Shown here: piece after piece, positions 40,843 to 51,027 of the stretch
Numbering within the stretch: position 1 is the stretch's first letter
Layout: each line of letters opens with the position of its first letter
Origin: J084 sp964471405
GTDB lineage: Bacteria > Pseudomonadota > Alphaproteobacteria > Sphingomonadales > Rhodothalassiaceae
Reading direction: 5' to 3'
NCBI GenBank assembly: GCA_964471405.1
Contig: CAYYGH010000002.1
Coordinates: forward strand, 57,105-121,104
Length of the DNA: 64,000 nt
Program-made: the position numbers and the translations under genes
Notes under the pieces: generated by a model
What the model was told of the DNA's origin: nothing
The model's database searches: none
What the model saw: the letters and a program-made list of their open reading frames with translations, nothing else

Positions 40843-42234
40843 ATGTCGTGGGAATCGGCGCTCGTGCTGGGGCTGGCGCGTGTCCAGTTCGCATCGACGG
40901 TAGCCTTTCACATCATCTTTCCGGCACTCAGCATCGGGCTTTCGGCCTTTCTTGTCTACTTCGAATGGCGACATCTGCGCACGGGGGATGCCCGCTGGTG
41001 GCGGCTTTACCGGTACTGGCTCAAGATCTTTGCCCTGTCCTTCGGCATGGGGGTGGTCTCCGGCATTCCGATGTCCTTCCAGTTCGGGACGAACTGGGCG
41101 CCGTTTTCGGAGGCCACGGCCAATGTCATCTCCCCGCTGCTCGGCTATGAGGTTCTCACGGCCTTCTTTCTGGAGGCCAGCTTTCTGGGGATCATGCTGT
41201 TCGGGGCCAATCGCGTGCCGCCACGCATTCATTTCCTCTCCAGCCTCGCGGTGGCCCTGGGGACACTGACATCGGCATTCTGGATTCTGAGCGCCAACTC
41301 CTGGATGCAGACCCCTGCCGGGGCGGTCTGGCAGGATGGCGCCTTCGTGGTCCGCGACTGGTGGGCCGTCATCTTCAATCCCTCCTTTCCCTATCGTTTC
41401 GCCCATATGGTGACGGCGGCGTATCTGGCGGCTGCGCTGTTCGTTGCGGGGTTGAGTGCCGCCCGTCTGATCGTCAGCAGAGGCAAGGACGAGACGGCTC
41501 CCCTGGCGCTGCGGACGGCCGTTCTGGTGGTGGCGGTGCTCGCGCCCGTGCAGCTGGTGTTCGGCGACCTGCATGGCCTGAATACCGAGCGGCATCAGCC
41601 GGTCAAGGTGGCGGCGATGGAAGGGCACTGGCAGACGCGGACACGGGCACCTTTCGTGGTCTTCGCCTGGCCGGATGAGAAGGCCCAGCGCAATAGGCTT
41701 GCCGTCGAGATTCCGGTACTCGGAAGCCTCATTCTCAAGCATGACCCTGACGGGGTGGTGACCGGCCTGGATTCCGTGCCGCCCTCAGACCGGCCGCCGG
41801 TGGCTCCCGTCTTCTTCGCCTTCCGCGTAATGGTCGGGCTGGGTCTGGCGATGATCGCCTTCGGCCTGTGGGGCCTTCTTCTTCATCGGCGGGGGCGACT
41901 GGCGCGCGAGCGGCGCTTTCTGCTTGCGGCCATCGCCATGACGCCGAGCGGTCTGATTGCGATCATTGCCGGCTGGGTGGTGACCGAGGTCGGTCGCCAG
42001 CCCTGGACCGTCTACGGACTGCTGCGGACGGCCGAGAGTGTGTCGGCGAATCTTTCTGCTCCGGAGCTGATTCTCTCGCTCATCGCCTTTGCCGCGGCCT
42101 ACAGCCTGATTTTCGTCGCCTTCGTCTATTTCGTCGCCAAGCTCGTGCTGCGGGGAACCGGGAGCGAACGCGCTCCGGAGGGCCGGGAAGTCCTTCCTGC
42201 GGCCGGCGTGGCTCCCGCGGTGGGGGAGGCATGA
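40843..42234 (+). CDS. cydA: Cytochrome bd-type quinol oxidase subunit I (CIO type)
   Basis: The 463-residue protein has about nine membrane helices. Haem-ligand contexts are RVQFASTVAFHIIFPALS (His, b595), SFPYRFAHMVTAAY (His, b558) and FFAFRVMVGLG (Met, b558). The signature GWVVTEVGRQPWTVYGLLRT is intact. The periplasmic Q-loop is short, as in cyanide-insensitive (CIO) oxidases. It reduces O2 to water with quinol, pumps no protons and resists sulfide and cyanide. I start at MSWESALVLG because the earlier ATG (40798) lies in the predicted -10. The stop overlaps the cydB ATG. Confidence 0.95.
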   Translation: MSWESALVLGLARVQFASTVAFHIIFPALSIGLSAFLVYFEWRHLRTGDARWWRLYRYWLKIFALSFGMGVVSGIPMSFQFGTNWAPFSEATANVISPLLGYEVLTAFFLEASFLGIMLFGANRVPPRIHFLSSLAVALGTLTSAFWILSANSWMQTPAGAVWQDGAFVVRDWWAVIFNPSFPYRFAHMVTAAYLAAALFVAGLSAARLIVSRGKDETAPLALRTAVLVVAVLAPVQLVFGDLHGLNTERHQPVKVAAMEGHWQTRTRAPFVVFAWPDEKAQRNRLAVEIPVLGSLILKHDPDGVVTGLDSVPPSDRPPVAPVFFAFRVMVGLGLAMIAFGLWGLLLHRRGRLARERRFLLAAIAMTPSGLIAIIAGWVVTEVGRQPWTVYGLLRTAESVSANLSAPELILSLIAFAAAYSLIFVAFVYFVAKLVLRGTGSERAPEGREVLPAAGVAPAVGEA

Positions 42235-43247
42235 TCATGCCGGGACCCGATCTTTCTCTTCTGTGGGCGGCCGTCATCCTGTTCGGGGTCGTGATGTATG
42301 TCATTCTCGACGGCTTCGATCTGGGTGTCGGAATCCTGTTTCCCTTCGCTCCTGATGAACGCTCGCGAGACGTGATGATGGACGCCGTGGCACCGTTCTG
42401 GGACGGCAACGAGACCTGGCTCGTGCTTGGCGGCGTCAGCCTGTTCGTGGCCTTTCCCGTCGCCTATGCCGAGCTGCTTTCGCATCTCTATCTGCCTGTC
42501 GTGCTGTTCCTGATCGGCCTCGTGTTCCGGGGAGTGGCTTTCGAGTTCCGCGGCAAGGCGGACAGCAGCAAGATCCTCTGGAGCGCCGCCTTCGCCGGGG
42601 GCTCATGGACGGCCGCCTTCGCCCACGGGCTGATCCTCGGTGCCGTAATCCAGGGTCTGCCCTTCGGCCCCGACGGCCGGCCGCTGCCGGACCCGCTGGT
42701 CTGGGCGACGCCCTTCGGTGTCTTTGTCGGTCTGGCCGTGGTGGCGGGCTATGCTCTGCTGGGAGCATCCTGGCTGCTGCCCCGGGTGGAGGGCGAGCTG
42801 GGCAGATGGCTGCTCCGGATCGGTCCGGTGCTGGTGATGCTCGTGCTGGGAGCCATTCTTGCCGTCAGTATCTGGACGCCGCTGACACATCCCGCCATCG
42901 CCCGGCGCTGGTTCTCCCTGCCGCAGCTCGTCATTCTGATGCCGGTGCCGGCGGTGACGGCCGGACTGGGCCTTGCGCTGCTGCTGGCCTTTGCCCGCGG
43001 ATGGGTGCGGGCGGCGTTCCCGTTGACCGTCGGACTGTTCCTGCTGGCACTGGCCGGGGTGGCCATCTCGCTGTGGCCCTATGCCGTTCCCTATGGAATC
43101 ACCATCGCAGAAGCCGCCTCGCATCCCGACACGCAGGCCTTCATGCTGGTGGGCGTGCTGCTGTTCCTGCCGCTCGTGCTGGGCTATACCTTCTATGTCT
43201 ATCGGGTCTTCCGGGGGCAGGTGCGGCCCGAGGAAAAACGCTACTGA
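42231..43247 (+). CDS. cydB: Cytochrome bd-type quinol oxidase subunit II
   Basis: The 338-residue protein has about eight membrane helices and the typical start DLSLLWAAVILFGVVMYVILDGFDLGVGILFPF, PFWDGNETWLVLGG and FRGVAFEFRGKAD. CydB forms the heterodimeric partner of CydA and is needed for assembly. The ATG at 42231 overlaps the cydA TGA and is preceded by GGGGGAGG. Its last 7 bp overlap the end of the convergent CCA-transferase gene. No CydX-like micro-ORF is visible after it. Confidence 0.95.
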   Translation: MIMPGPDLSLLWAAVILFGVVMYVILDGFDLGVGILFPFAPDERSRDVMMDAVAPFWDGNETWLVLGGVSLFVAFPVAYAELLSHLYLPVVLFLIGLVFRGVAFEFRGKADSSKILWSAAFAGGSWTAAFAHGLILGAVIQGLPFGPDGRPLPDPLVWATPFGVFVGLAVVAGYALLGASWLLPRVEGELGRWLLRIGPVLVMLVLGAILAVSIWTPLTHPAIARRWFSLPQLVILMPVPAVTAGLGLALLLAFARGWVRAAFPLTVGLFLLALAGVAISLWPYAVPYGITIAEAASHPDTQAFMLVGVLLFLPLVLGYTFYVYRVFRGQVRPEEKRY

Positions 43248-44560
43248 GACGGGGCCTCCGGCTTCCGTGATGCATGCCGGTCCGGCCCGCTTGCACCAGA
43301 CCGGCCAAGACTGCGGGCGCGAGCGAGCAGAGCCTGGCGGTCCAGCCGGCAGCCGCTTGCAAGCCATTCCTCCTCCAGCTGACGCAGCAGGGTGCCGACC
43401 AGGGGGCCGGGTGAAAAGCCGGCTGCGATCAGGTCCCGTCCGGAGACGGGAAACCGTGGCGGCTGCCACTTGCGCAGGGCAAGAAGGGTGCGGGCCAGTT
43501 GCCGGGCCTTGTCGTCATCAAGCTCGGCGGCCTCGATCATGGCGCGGTTGGCGGTAGCGGCCAGACCATGGCGATAGATCGCCCGGCGCAGGGCGGTCTC
43601 GTCATGGCCTCCAAGGGGCTCGGCAAGAGTAGCCAGCGCCGCAATCCGTCTGCGGGAGAGCCTGAGACGGCGCCCTTCCTGCTCCCATTCCTGTCTGCCG
43701 AGCGGGCAGAGGAGGAACAGGCGCCGAAGCGGGCGCCAGAACTGCTCCTCCGCTTCGTCAAGAAGAGATGTGAAGGCCGGTTCCCGGCGGCACAGTCGGG
43801 CGAGCAGGGCCACGCGGGTCGGCACGGCCCGTGGCAGCACCCGGCCCAGTACCGATATCTCGGCCATTGCAGCCAGGGCATCGCCCGGATCAGGCGCCGC
43901 CAGCAGCTTCAGGAGCTCATCGCGCACCCGCTCGATGGACAGCAGGTTGAGCATGTCGGCCTGTGCCGCACAGGCGGCAAGTCCCGCCGCATCCGGACGG
44001 CCATGGCCATACCAGGCATGGAAACGGAAGAAGCGCAGAATGCGCAGGGCGTCCTCGCGGATGCGTGCATGGGCATCGCCGATGAAACGCACGCGCCCCG
44101 CCCGCAGATCCGTCAGTCCGTCGAAATAATCGTAGATGCGGCCGGAGAGATCGCAATAGAGCGCGTTGATGGTAAAATCCCGCCGGGCGGCATCCGCCTG
44201 CCAGTCCGTGGTGAAGGCGACCGTCGCATGGCGCCCGTCGGTTTCAACATCCACCCTGAGCGTGGTGATCTCATAATGTCGGCCATCGGCTCCCACGGCG
44301 GTGACCGTGCCATGCGCCAGGCCGGTCGGGACGACATGGAAACCATGAGCAGCAAGGCGGCGCATTACCTCCTCCGGAGGCAGGCGGGTGGCGATGTCAA
44401 GATCATCCGGTGCCGGCAGCCCCAGAAGGGCATCACGCACCGCACCGCCCACGAAGCGGGCGTTCTCCTCCCCCAGCGCCTGGATTATGGTCCGGCATTC
44501 GGGATCGGCCAACCAAGGGGCTTCGGCCGGTGTCAGACGGGGCTCAGAAGGATCCGTCAT
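43241..44560 (-). CDS. CCA tRNA nucleotidyltransferase / poly(A) polymerase family
   Basis: The 439-residue protein has the class II nucleotidyltransferase core at its N-terminus: RFVGGAVRDALLGLPAPDDLDIATRLPP (GG plus the DxD metal site), ATVAFTTDWQADAARRDFTINAL and RIYDYFDGLTDLRAGRVRFIG, then the neck/body helices (RIREDALRILRFFRFHAWYG, SIERVRDELLKLL). It adds or repairs the 3' CCA of tRNAs; tRNA-Ile2 in this window already encodes CCA, so repair is the likely role. The ATG at 44560 has GAGGAG at 7 bp. It overlaps the DUF6111 gene by 17 bp. Confidence 0.92.
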   Translation of the reverse strand: MTDPSEPRLTPAEAPWLADPECRTIIQALGEENARFVGGAVRDALLGLPAPDDLDIATRLPPEEVMRRLAAHGFHVVPTGLAHGTVTAVGADGRHYEITTLRVDVETDGRHATVAFTTDWQADAARRDFTINALYCDLSGRIYDYFDGLTDLRAGRVRFIGDAHARIREDALRILRFFRFHAWYGHGRPDAAGLAACAAQADMLNLLSIERVRDELLKLLAAPDPGDALAAMAEISVLGRVLPRAVPTRVALLARLCRREPAFTSLLDEAEEQFWRPLRRLFLLCPLGRQEWEQEGRRLRLSRRRIAALATLAEPLGGHDETALRRAIYRHGLAATANRAMIEAAELDDDKARQLARTLLALRKWQPPRFPVSGRDLIAAGFSPGPLVGTLLRQLEEEWLASGCRLDRQALLARARSLGRSGASGPDRHASRKPEAPSQ

Positions 44561-44873
44561 CCGGCTGCTCCTCGGGCCGGCGGCGGGGTGGCGTGCGGTC
44601 GCGGTCGAACTCCTGGGGCACGATCCGCCCCTCCTCATAGTGGGGCGGGACGTAGTGCAGGCTGCGGGGATCCATCGCCGGGCGCCGGGCAGCGACATAG
44701 AAGATGAGGCCGGTCACGACCACGGCCGTCACGAAGAATGCCAGAATCAGCCGCCGGGCCGTGCGCGGGTTGCGAAACCGGCCTGCCTGATCAAGCCGGC
44801 GCACCAGCCATACCAGAGCGAAAAAAACCAGGAAGGGCGCAAGAAAGGCAAGAAGACGCAGCAAAATGCCCAT
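44544..44873 (-). CDS. DUF6111-type small membrane protein
   Basis: The 109-residue protein has two membrane helices (about 4-24 and 43-62), with a basic loop (RRLDQAGRFRNPRTARR) between them and a charged C-terminal tail. Small proteins of this kind sit between CCA transferase and CoA-type NUDIX genes in many alphaproteobacteria (DUF6111); the function is unknown. It overlaps the CCA gene by 17 bp and starts 3 bp after the NUDIX stop. Confidence 0.8.
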   Translation of the reverse strand: MGILLRLLAFLAPFLVFFALVWLVRRLDQAGRFRNPRTARRLILAFFVTAVVVTGLIFYVAARRPAMDPRSLHYVPPHYEEGRIVPQEFDRDRTPPRRRPEEQPDDGSF

Positions 44874-44876
44874 TGC

Positions 44877-45533
44877 TCAGGCCTCCATCCTGTCGGCGGC
44901 ATCCCGGGCCAGACGCTGCCAGCGTTCGGCAAGTCCATAGAGCATATGCGCCGTTGCCCCCCAGATGAAGAACTCCTCATGCGGCAGGATGAGGAAGGCA
45001 CGCCGCCGGCCATCGCGTTCTCCCTCGGCCCGGCGGTAGGCGCGGATGTTGAGCACGCGCTGAAGCGGCACCTCGAAAACCGCGTCCACCTCCCGCGGAT
45101 CGAGCTGGAATTGCGGCATCGTCTCAAGAAAGCCGACGACGGGCGTGACCAGGAAGTCCGTGACCGTACGATAGGGCTCAAGCCGGCCTTCTATCCGGAT
45201 GATGTCGGGAGAAAGACCGATTTCTTCCTCGGCCTCGCGCAAGGCCGCTGCAACTGGATCCTCGCCCGGCTCCAGACTGCCACCGGGAAAGGCCACCTGG
45301 CCACCGTGATGCGGCAGGTCGGCAGCCCGTTTCGTCAGGATGACGAAGCCCGTTGCCGGATCCACCCAGCGGATGGGAATGAGGACCGCAGCTTCGCGCA
45401 GGCGGCCGGTGTCCGGACACCCGCCACCCTCATCCGGCCACAGATCCCGATCTGCGCGCAGCGGCCGGGACGGCGGCAGCCGGATGGCTGTCCGCAGACG
45501 ATTCCGGAGATCGATTTCCGTCTGCCCCGTCAT
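44877..45533 (-). CDS. CoA pyrophosphatase-type NUDIX hydrolase
   Basis: The 218-residue protein has a complete NUDIX box (GGSLEPGEDPVAAALREAEEEIGL) and, directly before it, the UPF0035 CoA-recognition motif LTKRAADLPHHGGQVAFPGG. Members hydrolyse CoA and its derivatives to phosphopantetheine and 3',5'-ADP, controlling or cleaning oxidised CoA pools. The ATG overlaps the DUF1285 stop by 4 bp (ATGA, 45530-45533), so translation is coupled. Confidence 0.92.
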   Translation of the reverse strand: MTGQTEIDLRNRLRTAIRLPPSRPLRADRDLWPDEGGGCPDTGRLREAAVLIPIRWVDPATGFVILTKRAADLPHHGGQVAFPGGSLEPGEDPVAAALREAEEEIGLSPDIIRIEGRLEPYRTVTDFLVTPVVGFLETMPQFQLDPREVDAVFEVPLQRVLNIRAYRRAEGERDGRRRAFLILPHEEFFIWGATAHMLYGLAERWQRLARDAADRMEA

Positions 45534-46123
45534 GAGCCCTCCCCTTCTGCCGGGTGGAGAGGAAAGAAGCAGCCGGCGCTCCAGACACCCCAGGCCGGGC
45601 GACCGGCCTCGTCCCGCCCTTCCACCAGAAGCTGCGCCAGCTCGTAGTAGACGGGACGCAAAAGCACGGCCTCAAGCCGGCCGCGCGCCCGCACATAGGG
45701 GCGCAGCTCATCTCTGCCGGGGGCTTTGCGCATGCGCAGGGGATGCTCGGCATCCAGGGGAAAGACATCATCGGTGAGCGTGCGCAGGAGGATGCGCTGC
45801 TGCTCATCCGTGCCGTCCACCTCCATCTGCGCGACATGCAGCGGGGCATCTTCCACGGTAATGCGCATCTTCTCCACCGGCGTGACGAGATAGGTGTGGC
45901 CGTCCTCGTCGCGTCTGAGCACCCGCGAGAAGAGTTTGACCAGCTCCGGCCGCCGGATGGGGCGGCCCTCGTGATACCATGTCCCGTCCGCGGCGATGCG
46001 GATGTCGATCTCGCCGCAATAGGGAGGATCCCAACGGTCCACCGGCGGGTAGCCCTCACGGCGGGCCGCCTGAAGAAGAGCGGCGAAGGAAGCACCATTG
46101 CGCGTGCCGTCCAGAGCCGTCAT
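45530..46123 (-). CDS. DUF1285 family protein
   Basis: The 197-residue soluble protein has the family core: CGEIDIRIAADGTWYHEGRPIRRPELVKLFSRVLRRDEDGHTYLVTPVEK, followed by DAPLHVAQMEV. Members form a two-domain beta-rich fold of unknown activity and regularly precede a CoA-type NUDIX gene, as here. The start MTALDGTRNG at 46123 has GGGAGA upstream. It is the first gene of a minus-strand operon divergent from moxR. Confidence 0.88.
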   Translation of the reverse strand: MTALDGTRNGASFAALLQAARREGYPPVDRWDPPYCGEIDIRIAADGTWYHEGRPIRRPELVKLFSRVLRRDEDGHTYLVTPVEKMRITVEDAPLHVAQMEVDGTDEQQRILLRTLTDDVFPLDAEHPLRMRKAPGRDELRPYVRARGRLEAVLLRPVYYELAQLLVEGRDEAGRPAWGVWSAGCFFPLHPAEGEGS

Positions 46124-46278
46124 GGCATTCTCCCGTAGTGGCGCCCGTTGTGCTGCGGATCCGCTCCGCCATCCCACTCGCGCCTCGACCTTGCGCCGTC
46201 TCTGGCCTTATATAGGCGCGGCTGCGGAAACGCCATGACTGTTCCGGCCCGGAGCGCCCGCAGGGGAGATGGACGAGC

Positions 46279-47279
<1,001 letters not shown>

Positions 47280-47295
<16 letters not shown>

Positions 47296-48191
47296 CCGCA
47301 GAAGCAATGGCGCCGACCGTGGATGCCGGTGCATGCGCGCGTCTCTTCCAGCACGCCCGGGCGCTGGCCAGGCGCATCCTGATCCGCCAGCAGCGGGGGG
47401 AGATCACGACCCGATTTGAGCGCGGCGTTCATCCCCGTCGGCGCAAGGGCGCCGGGGACAGCTTCTGGCAGTATCGTCCCTTCGAATCGGGAGAGCCGGC
47501 CCGCCTGGTCGACTGGCGGCGGTCCGCCCGCTCGGACCGGCTTTACGTGCGTGAGCATGAGTGGGAGACGAACCGCGTCCTCTGGCTGTGGGTGGACCGC
47601 TCGACCCGGATGCGCTTTGCTTCCCGAAGCGGACTGCCCAGCAAGGAGGCGCGGGCTCTGCTGATCGGCTTCACCGCGGCCTGGATGGCCTGGGAGAGCG
47701 GCGAGCTTGCAGGCTGGCTGGATGACAGGCAGCATGGAGCGGTCACGCGTTCCGCGGCGCGGCGGCTGTTGGCGGCCGCAAGCCATGCCTCCTCGTCCGA
47801 TTTGCAGGCGCTTGGGCAGCTCCCCCTGCGGCCGGGCAGCCGCCTGCTCATCGTCAGTGACGGCCTGTGGCCAGTCGAACGACTGGCCGCCTGTCTCGAC
47901 CGCTGGCGCCGCCGGGGACTGCGGGCGATGGTGGTGACGCTTGTCGATCCCGCCGAGGAACGGTTCCCCTATTCCGGCCGGTTGCTGCTGGAGGCGACAG
48001 GCGATGAGGATGTCCAGCTGCTCGTGGAGGACGGTGAGGCTGCAGCCGAGGCGATCGACCGTCAGCTTGCCGCTCATCACCAGGCGGTGACATCCCTGCT
48101 GGCCGGCGCGGGTGTGCCGCATCTCAGGCTTGCGACCGCCACCGGCGAAGAGGCCAGTGCAGCCCTGCTGGCCGGACTGCTGCCATGGTGA
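47280..48191 (+). CDS. DUF58 domain protein (MoxR partner)
   Basis: The 303-residue protein has the DUF58 core motif around residues 58-78, with DSFWQYRPFESGEPARLVDW, then RSDRLYVREHEWETNRVLWLWVDRSTRM, a VWA-like strand with a partly conserved MIDAS (DxSxx as DRSTR). It has no membrane helix. It works as the MoxR-associated partner. It overlaps moxR upstream and the DUF4159 gene downstream by 7 bp. Confidence 0.9.
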
Positions 48192-51004
48192 GTCTGGCCC
48201 ATCCCCTTGCGCTGCTGCTGCTGGCGCTGCTGCCGGTGCTCTGGTGGCTGCTGCGGCATCTGCCACCCGCTCCGCGCAGGCTTTTCTATCCGGCAGCGGC
48301 CATCCTGCACGGTGAGGAGGTGGCCGTCAGACAGACGCAGCGGCCGCCGCGCTGGCTGATCATGCTGCGTCTGCTGCTGGCAGGCCTGCTGATCCTGGCC
48401 GCCGCCGGCCCCCACTGGCGCACGGGTGCCGAGCTGCAGCCGGCCGATGCCGCAGCCGGTGGCCGCTTGCGGGTGCTGGTGGTCATCGACAACGGCTTTC
48501 CTGCCGCCGAGACATGGAATCGCCGAATCACGGCGCTGGAGCGGCTCATGGGCGAGTGGCCCGCCGACACGCGAGTCAATCTGATCACCACTGCCCCCGC
48601 GCCCGGCCGCCCGCCGGTCGGGGGCGATCCTCTTGCCCATCCTCTTACTCCATCCACGGCTCGGCATCTTCTGGCGGAGCTCAGACCCCAGCCCTTTCTG
48701 CCGCAGCGGGAGCGGCTGGCGGAGCGGCTGCGGGCCTGGCGGGAGAAGAACCGCCCGCTGCGCCTTGCCCGGGTCATCTGGGTGACGGACGGATTCGTCT
48801 GGCCCGGGACGGAGGCTCTGGCCGGTGCTCTCACCGCGCTTGGGCCGCTTACGACGCTCGGCGTGAGCCAGCCGCTCGGTCCCTTCGCGGTGCGGACATT
48901 GCATCGCAGCCAGAAGGGCTACGCGATCACGGTCGTTCGCCCTCCCGGGCAGCCCGAGGCGCGGATCGAGGCCGAGCTGGTGCGCCAGGACGGGCTGGTG
49001 GTGGCTTCGGCCGGACTGGCCTTTGCCGCCGGTGCCGAGAAGGCCCGGATCGTGCTGAAGCCAGGTGCGTTCACCAGGCGGCAGGCTGTTGCGGTGCGCC
49101 TGCGCGTGCCGGGAGAGGCAAGCGCGGCGCATGTGTATCATCTGGATCGGGCGGCACAATGGCATCGGATCGGCATTCTGGCCGGCCCCGGGGATTCGGC
49201 CCGCCCCTTTGCCTCTCCCGCCTACTATCTTGCCCGTGCCCTGCAGGATGCCGGTGCGGTCATCACCGGTCCGCTGGAGCAGATCATGGCAGCCGGTCCG
49301 GATGTGGTGATCGTCGCCGACCGCCCGGTGCTGGAGGATGAGGAACAGAATGCCTTGCGCCGTTTCGTCAGCGCGGGCGGGACATTGCTGCGCTTTGCCG
49401 GCCCCCGCTACGAGAACCGGCATGATGCGCTTCATCCCGTTGCCCTCGCCCGCGGAGCGCGGCTGGTCGGGGGGGACCTGTCCTGGGAACGGCCGCAGCG
49501 GATTGCGGCCTTTGCGGCCGACAGCCCCTTCTTCGGCCTGGACATCCCGGAGGACGTGACGGTATCGGGCCAGGTTCTGGCCCTGCCGGGTGCTCAGCAG
49601 GCCCGGGTGTTTGCCCGCCTGGCGGACGGCACGCCGCTGGTCACGGCCCGTGCCCTTGGCCGGGGCATGCTGATCTTCGTGCACACCAGCGCCGATCCGA
49701 GCTGGAGCAGGCTTGCGCTTTCACCCCTGTTCCCGCGCTTTCTGAAGGCGCTGCTTGCGGTCCCGGCCGCCTCCGCCCCTCCGGACGGCGGGGCAGCAAT
49801 CTCAGGCGAGGGCGCAGGCAGGACCAGGGCGGTCAGGACTGCGGCGCTGGTGCCCGAACTGGTGCTGACGGGCAGGGGCAGGCTCGTCGCCGCACCGGCA
49901 GGTGTGAAGGCGCTGGCGGCGGCGGAGCTTCAGGGACGGCCATTATCCTGGGAGGCGCCGGCCGGATTCTATCGCAGACCGGATGGTCGCCTGGTTCTGC
50001 GGCCGCTTCAGGGCATTCCTGGCGGCATCGGGCCGGATTTCACCTTCCGGCCTCTTGCACGAGGGTATGAAGACATCGAAGCCCTGGCCGCCGGCCGGCT
50101 GGCCCTGTGGCCCGCCCTGCTGGTGGCTGCGCTGCTGCTGATGATGCTGGAGCGGCTGCTGTTGTCCCGATCGGGGGTTATGGCCTTTTTCATGCGCGCT
50201 CGCCAAGGCATCGGCGGGCTGTCTTCGGGCGGCGCGATGCTGGCGGTGATGCTGGCGGCATTCATCCTGCCCGGGGATGCTCTGGCCCAGGAGAGGAGCC
50301 CCGACGTGGCCCGGGTGGTGGCGGCCGTTTCCGAGCCGCGGATCGCCTATATCCGCACCGGCGAGCGGGCCCGCGATGAACGGATCGCCGCCGGTCTTGA
50401 AGGATTGACCCGGATCGTGCGTCTGCGCACGGCCGCCGCTCTCGGCCAGCCCATGGGCGTGACGCTGACGGGTGATCTTCCACTGGCCCTGTTCCCGCTC
50501 GTCTACTGGGCGCCCCCGCCCGACAGGCCGACCCTGACGGTACGGGAACGGAACCGGCTGCAGCGCTACATCCGCTCGGGCGGCATTCTCTTCATCGATC
50601 TTGTCGGGGGTGACGACCACCAGGCGGATCTGCGCCGGCTGCTCGGCGGCGAAGCCTTTCTGCCGCCGCTGATCGCTCTTGACGACCGCCACATTCTTGC
50701 GCGCAGCTTCTATCTGCTCGACTGGTTCCCGGGGCGTCGTGATGGAAATGTGGTCTGGGTAAGTGCGCATTCCCTGGGCAAGGATCCTGCGGTCACCCCG
50801 ATCGTGATCGGCGCGCACGACTGGGCAGGCGCCTGGGCCATCGGCGCGGATGGCCGCTTTCTCGTGCCGGAGCTTCCCGGCGGCATCGAACAGCGGGAAT
50901 TTGCCTTTCGGTTCGGGATCAATCTGGTGATCTATGCCCTCGCCGGCACCTACAAGGGAGACCAGATCCACCTGCCGGCCATCCTCGAAAGACTGCGGCG
51001 CTAG
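48185..51004 (+). CDS. BatA-like / DUF4159 membrane protein
   Basis: The 939-residue protein starts with two helices and the BatA-type N-terminus (LAHPLALLLLALLPVLWWLLRHLPP; LRLLLAGLLILAAAGPHWR), then a long periplasmic region, a third membrane helix near 635-655 (LWPALLVAALLLMMLERLLL) and the C-terminal DUF4159 domain (about 704-935; EPRIAYIRTGERARDERIAAGLEGL, LTVRERNRLQRYIRSGGILFIDLVGGD). It resembles the aerotolerance (Bat) proteins in the MoxR cluster and is probably an envelope scaffold. Function is not established. It runs 7 bp into the DUF58 gene. Confidence 0.87.
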   Translation: MVSLAHPLALLLLALLPVLWWLLRHLPPAPRRLFYPAAAILHGEEVAVRQTQRPPRWLIMLRLLLAGLLILAAAGPHWRTGAELQPADAAAGGRLRVLVVIDNGFPAAETWNRRITALERLMGEWPADTRVNLITTAPAPGRPPVGGDPLAHPLTPSTARHLLAELRPQPFLPQRERLAERLRAWREKNRPLRLARVIWVTDGFVWPGTEALAGALTALGPLTTLGVSQPLGPFAVRTLHRSQKGYAITVVRPPGQPEARIEAELVRQDGLVVASAGLAFAAGAEKARIVLKPGAFTRRQAVAVRLRVPGEASAAHVYHLDRAAQWHRIGILAGPGDSARPFASPAYYLARALQDAGAVITGPLEQIMAAGPDVVIVADRPVLEDEEQNALRRFVSAGGTLLRFAGPRYENRHDALHPVALARGARLVGGDLSWERPQRIAAFAADSPFFGLDIPEDVTVSGQVLALPGAQQARVFARLADGTPLVTARALGRGMLIFVHTSADPSWSRLALSPLFPRFLKALLAVPAASAPPDGGAAISGEGAGRTRAVRTAALVPELVLTGRGRLVAAPAGVKALAAAELQGRPLSWEAPAGFYRRPDGRLVLRPLQGIPGGIGPDFTFRPLARGYEDIEALAAGRLALWPALLVAALLLMMLERLLLSRSGVMAFFMRARQGIGGLSSGGAMLAVMLAAFILPGDALAQERSPDVARVVAAVSEPRIAYIRTGERARDERIAAGLEGLTRIVRLRTAAALGQPMGVTLTGDLPLALFPLVYWAPPPDRPTLTVRERNRLQRYIRSGGILFIDLVGGDDHQADLRRLLGGEAFLPPLIALDDRHILARSFYLLDWFPGRRDGNVVWVSAHSLGKDPAVTPIVIGAHDWAGAWAIGADGRFLVPELPGGIEQREFAFRFGINLVIYALAGTYKGDQIHLPAILERLRR

Positions 51005-51027
51005 GCCCCGGGGCAGTGGGAGAGATG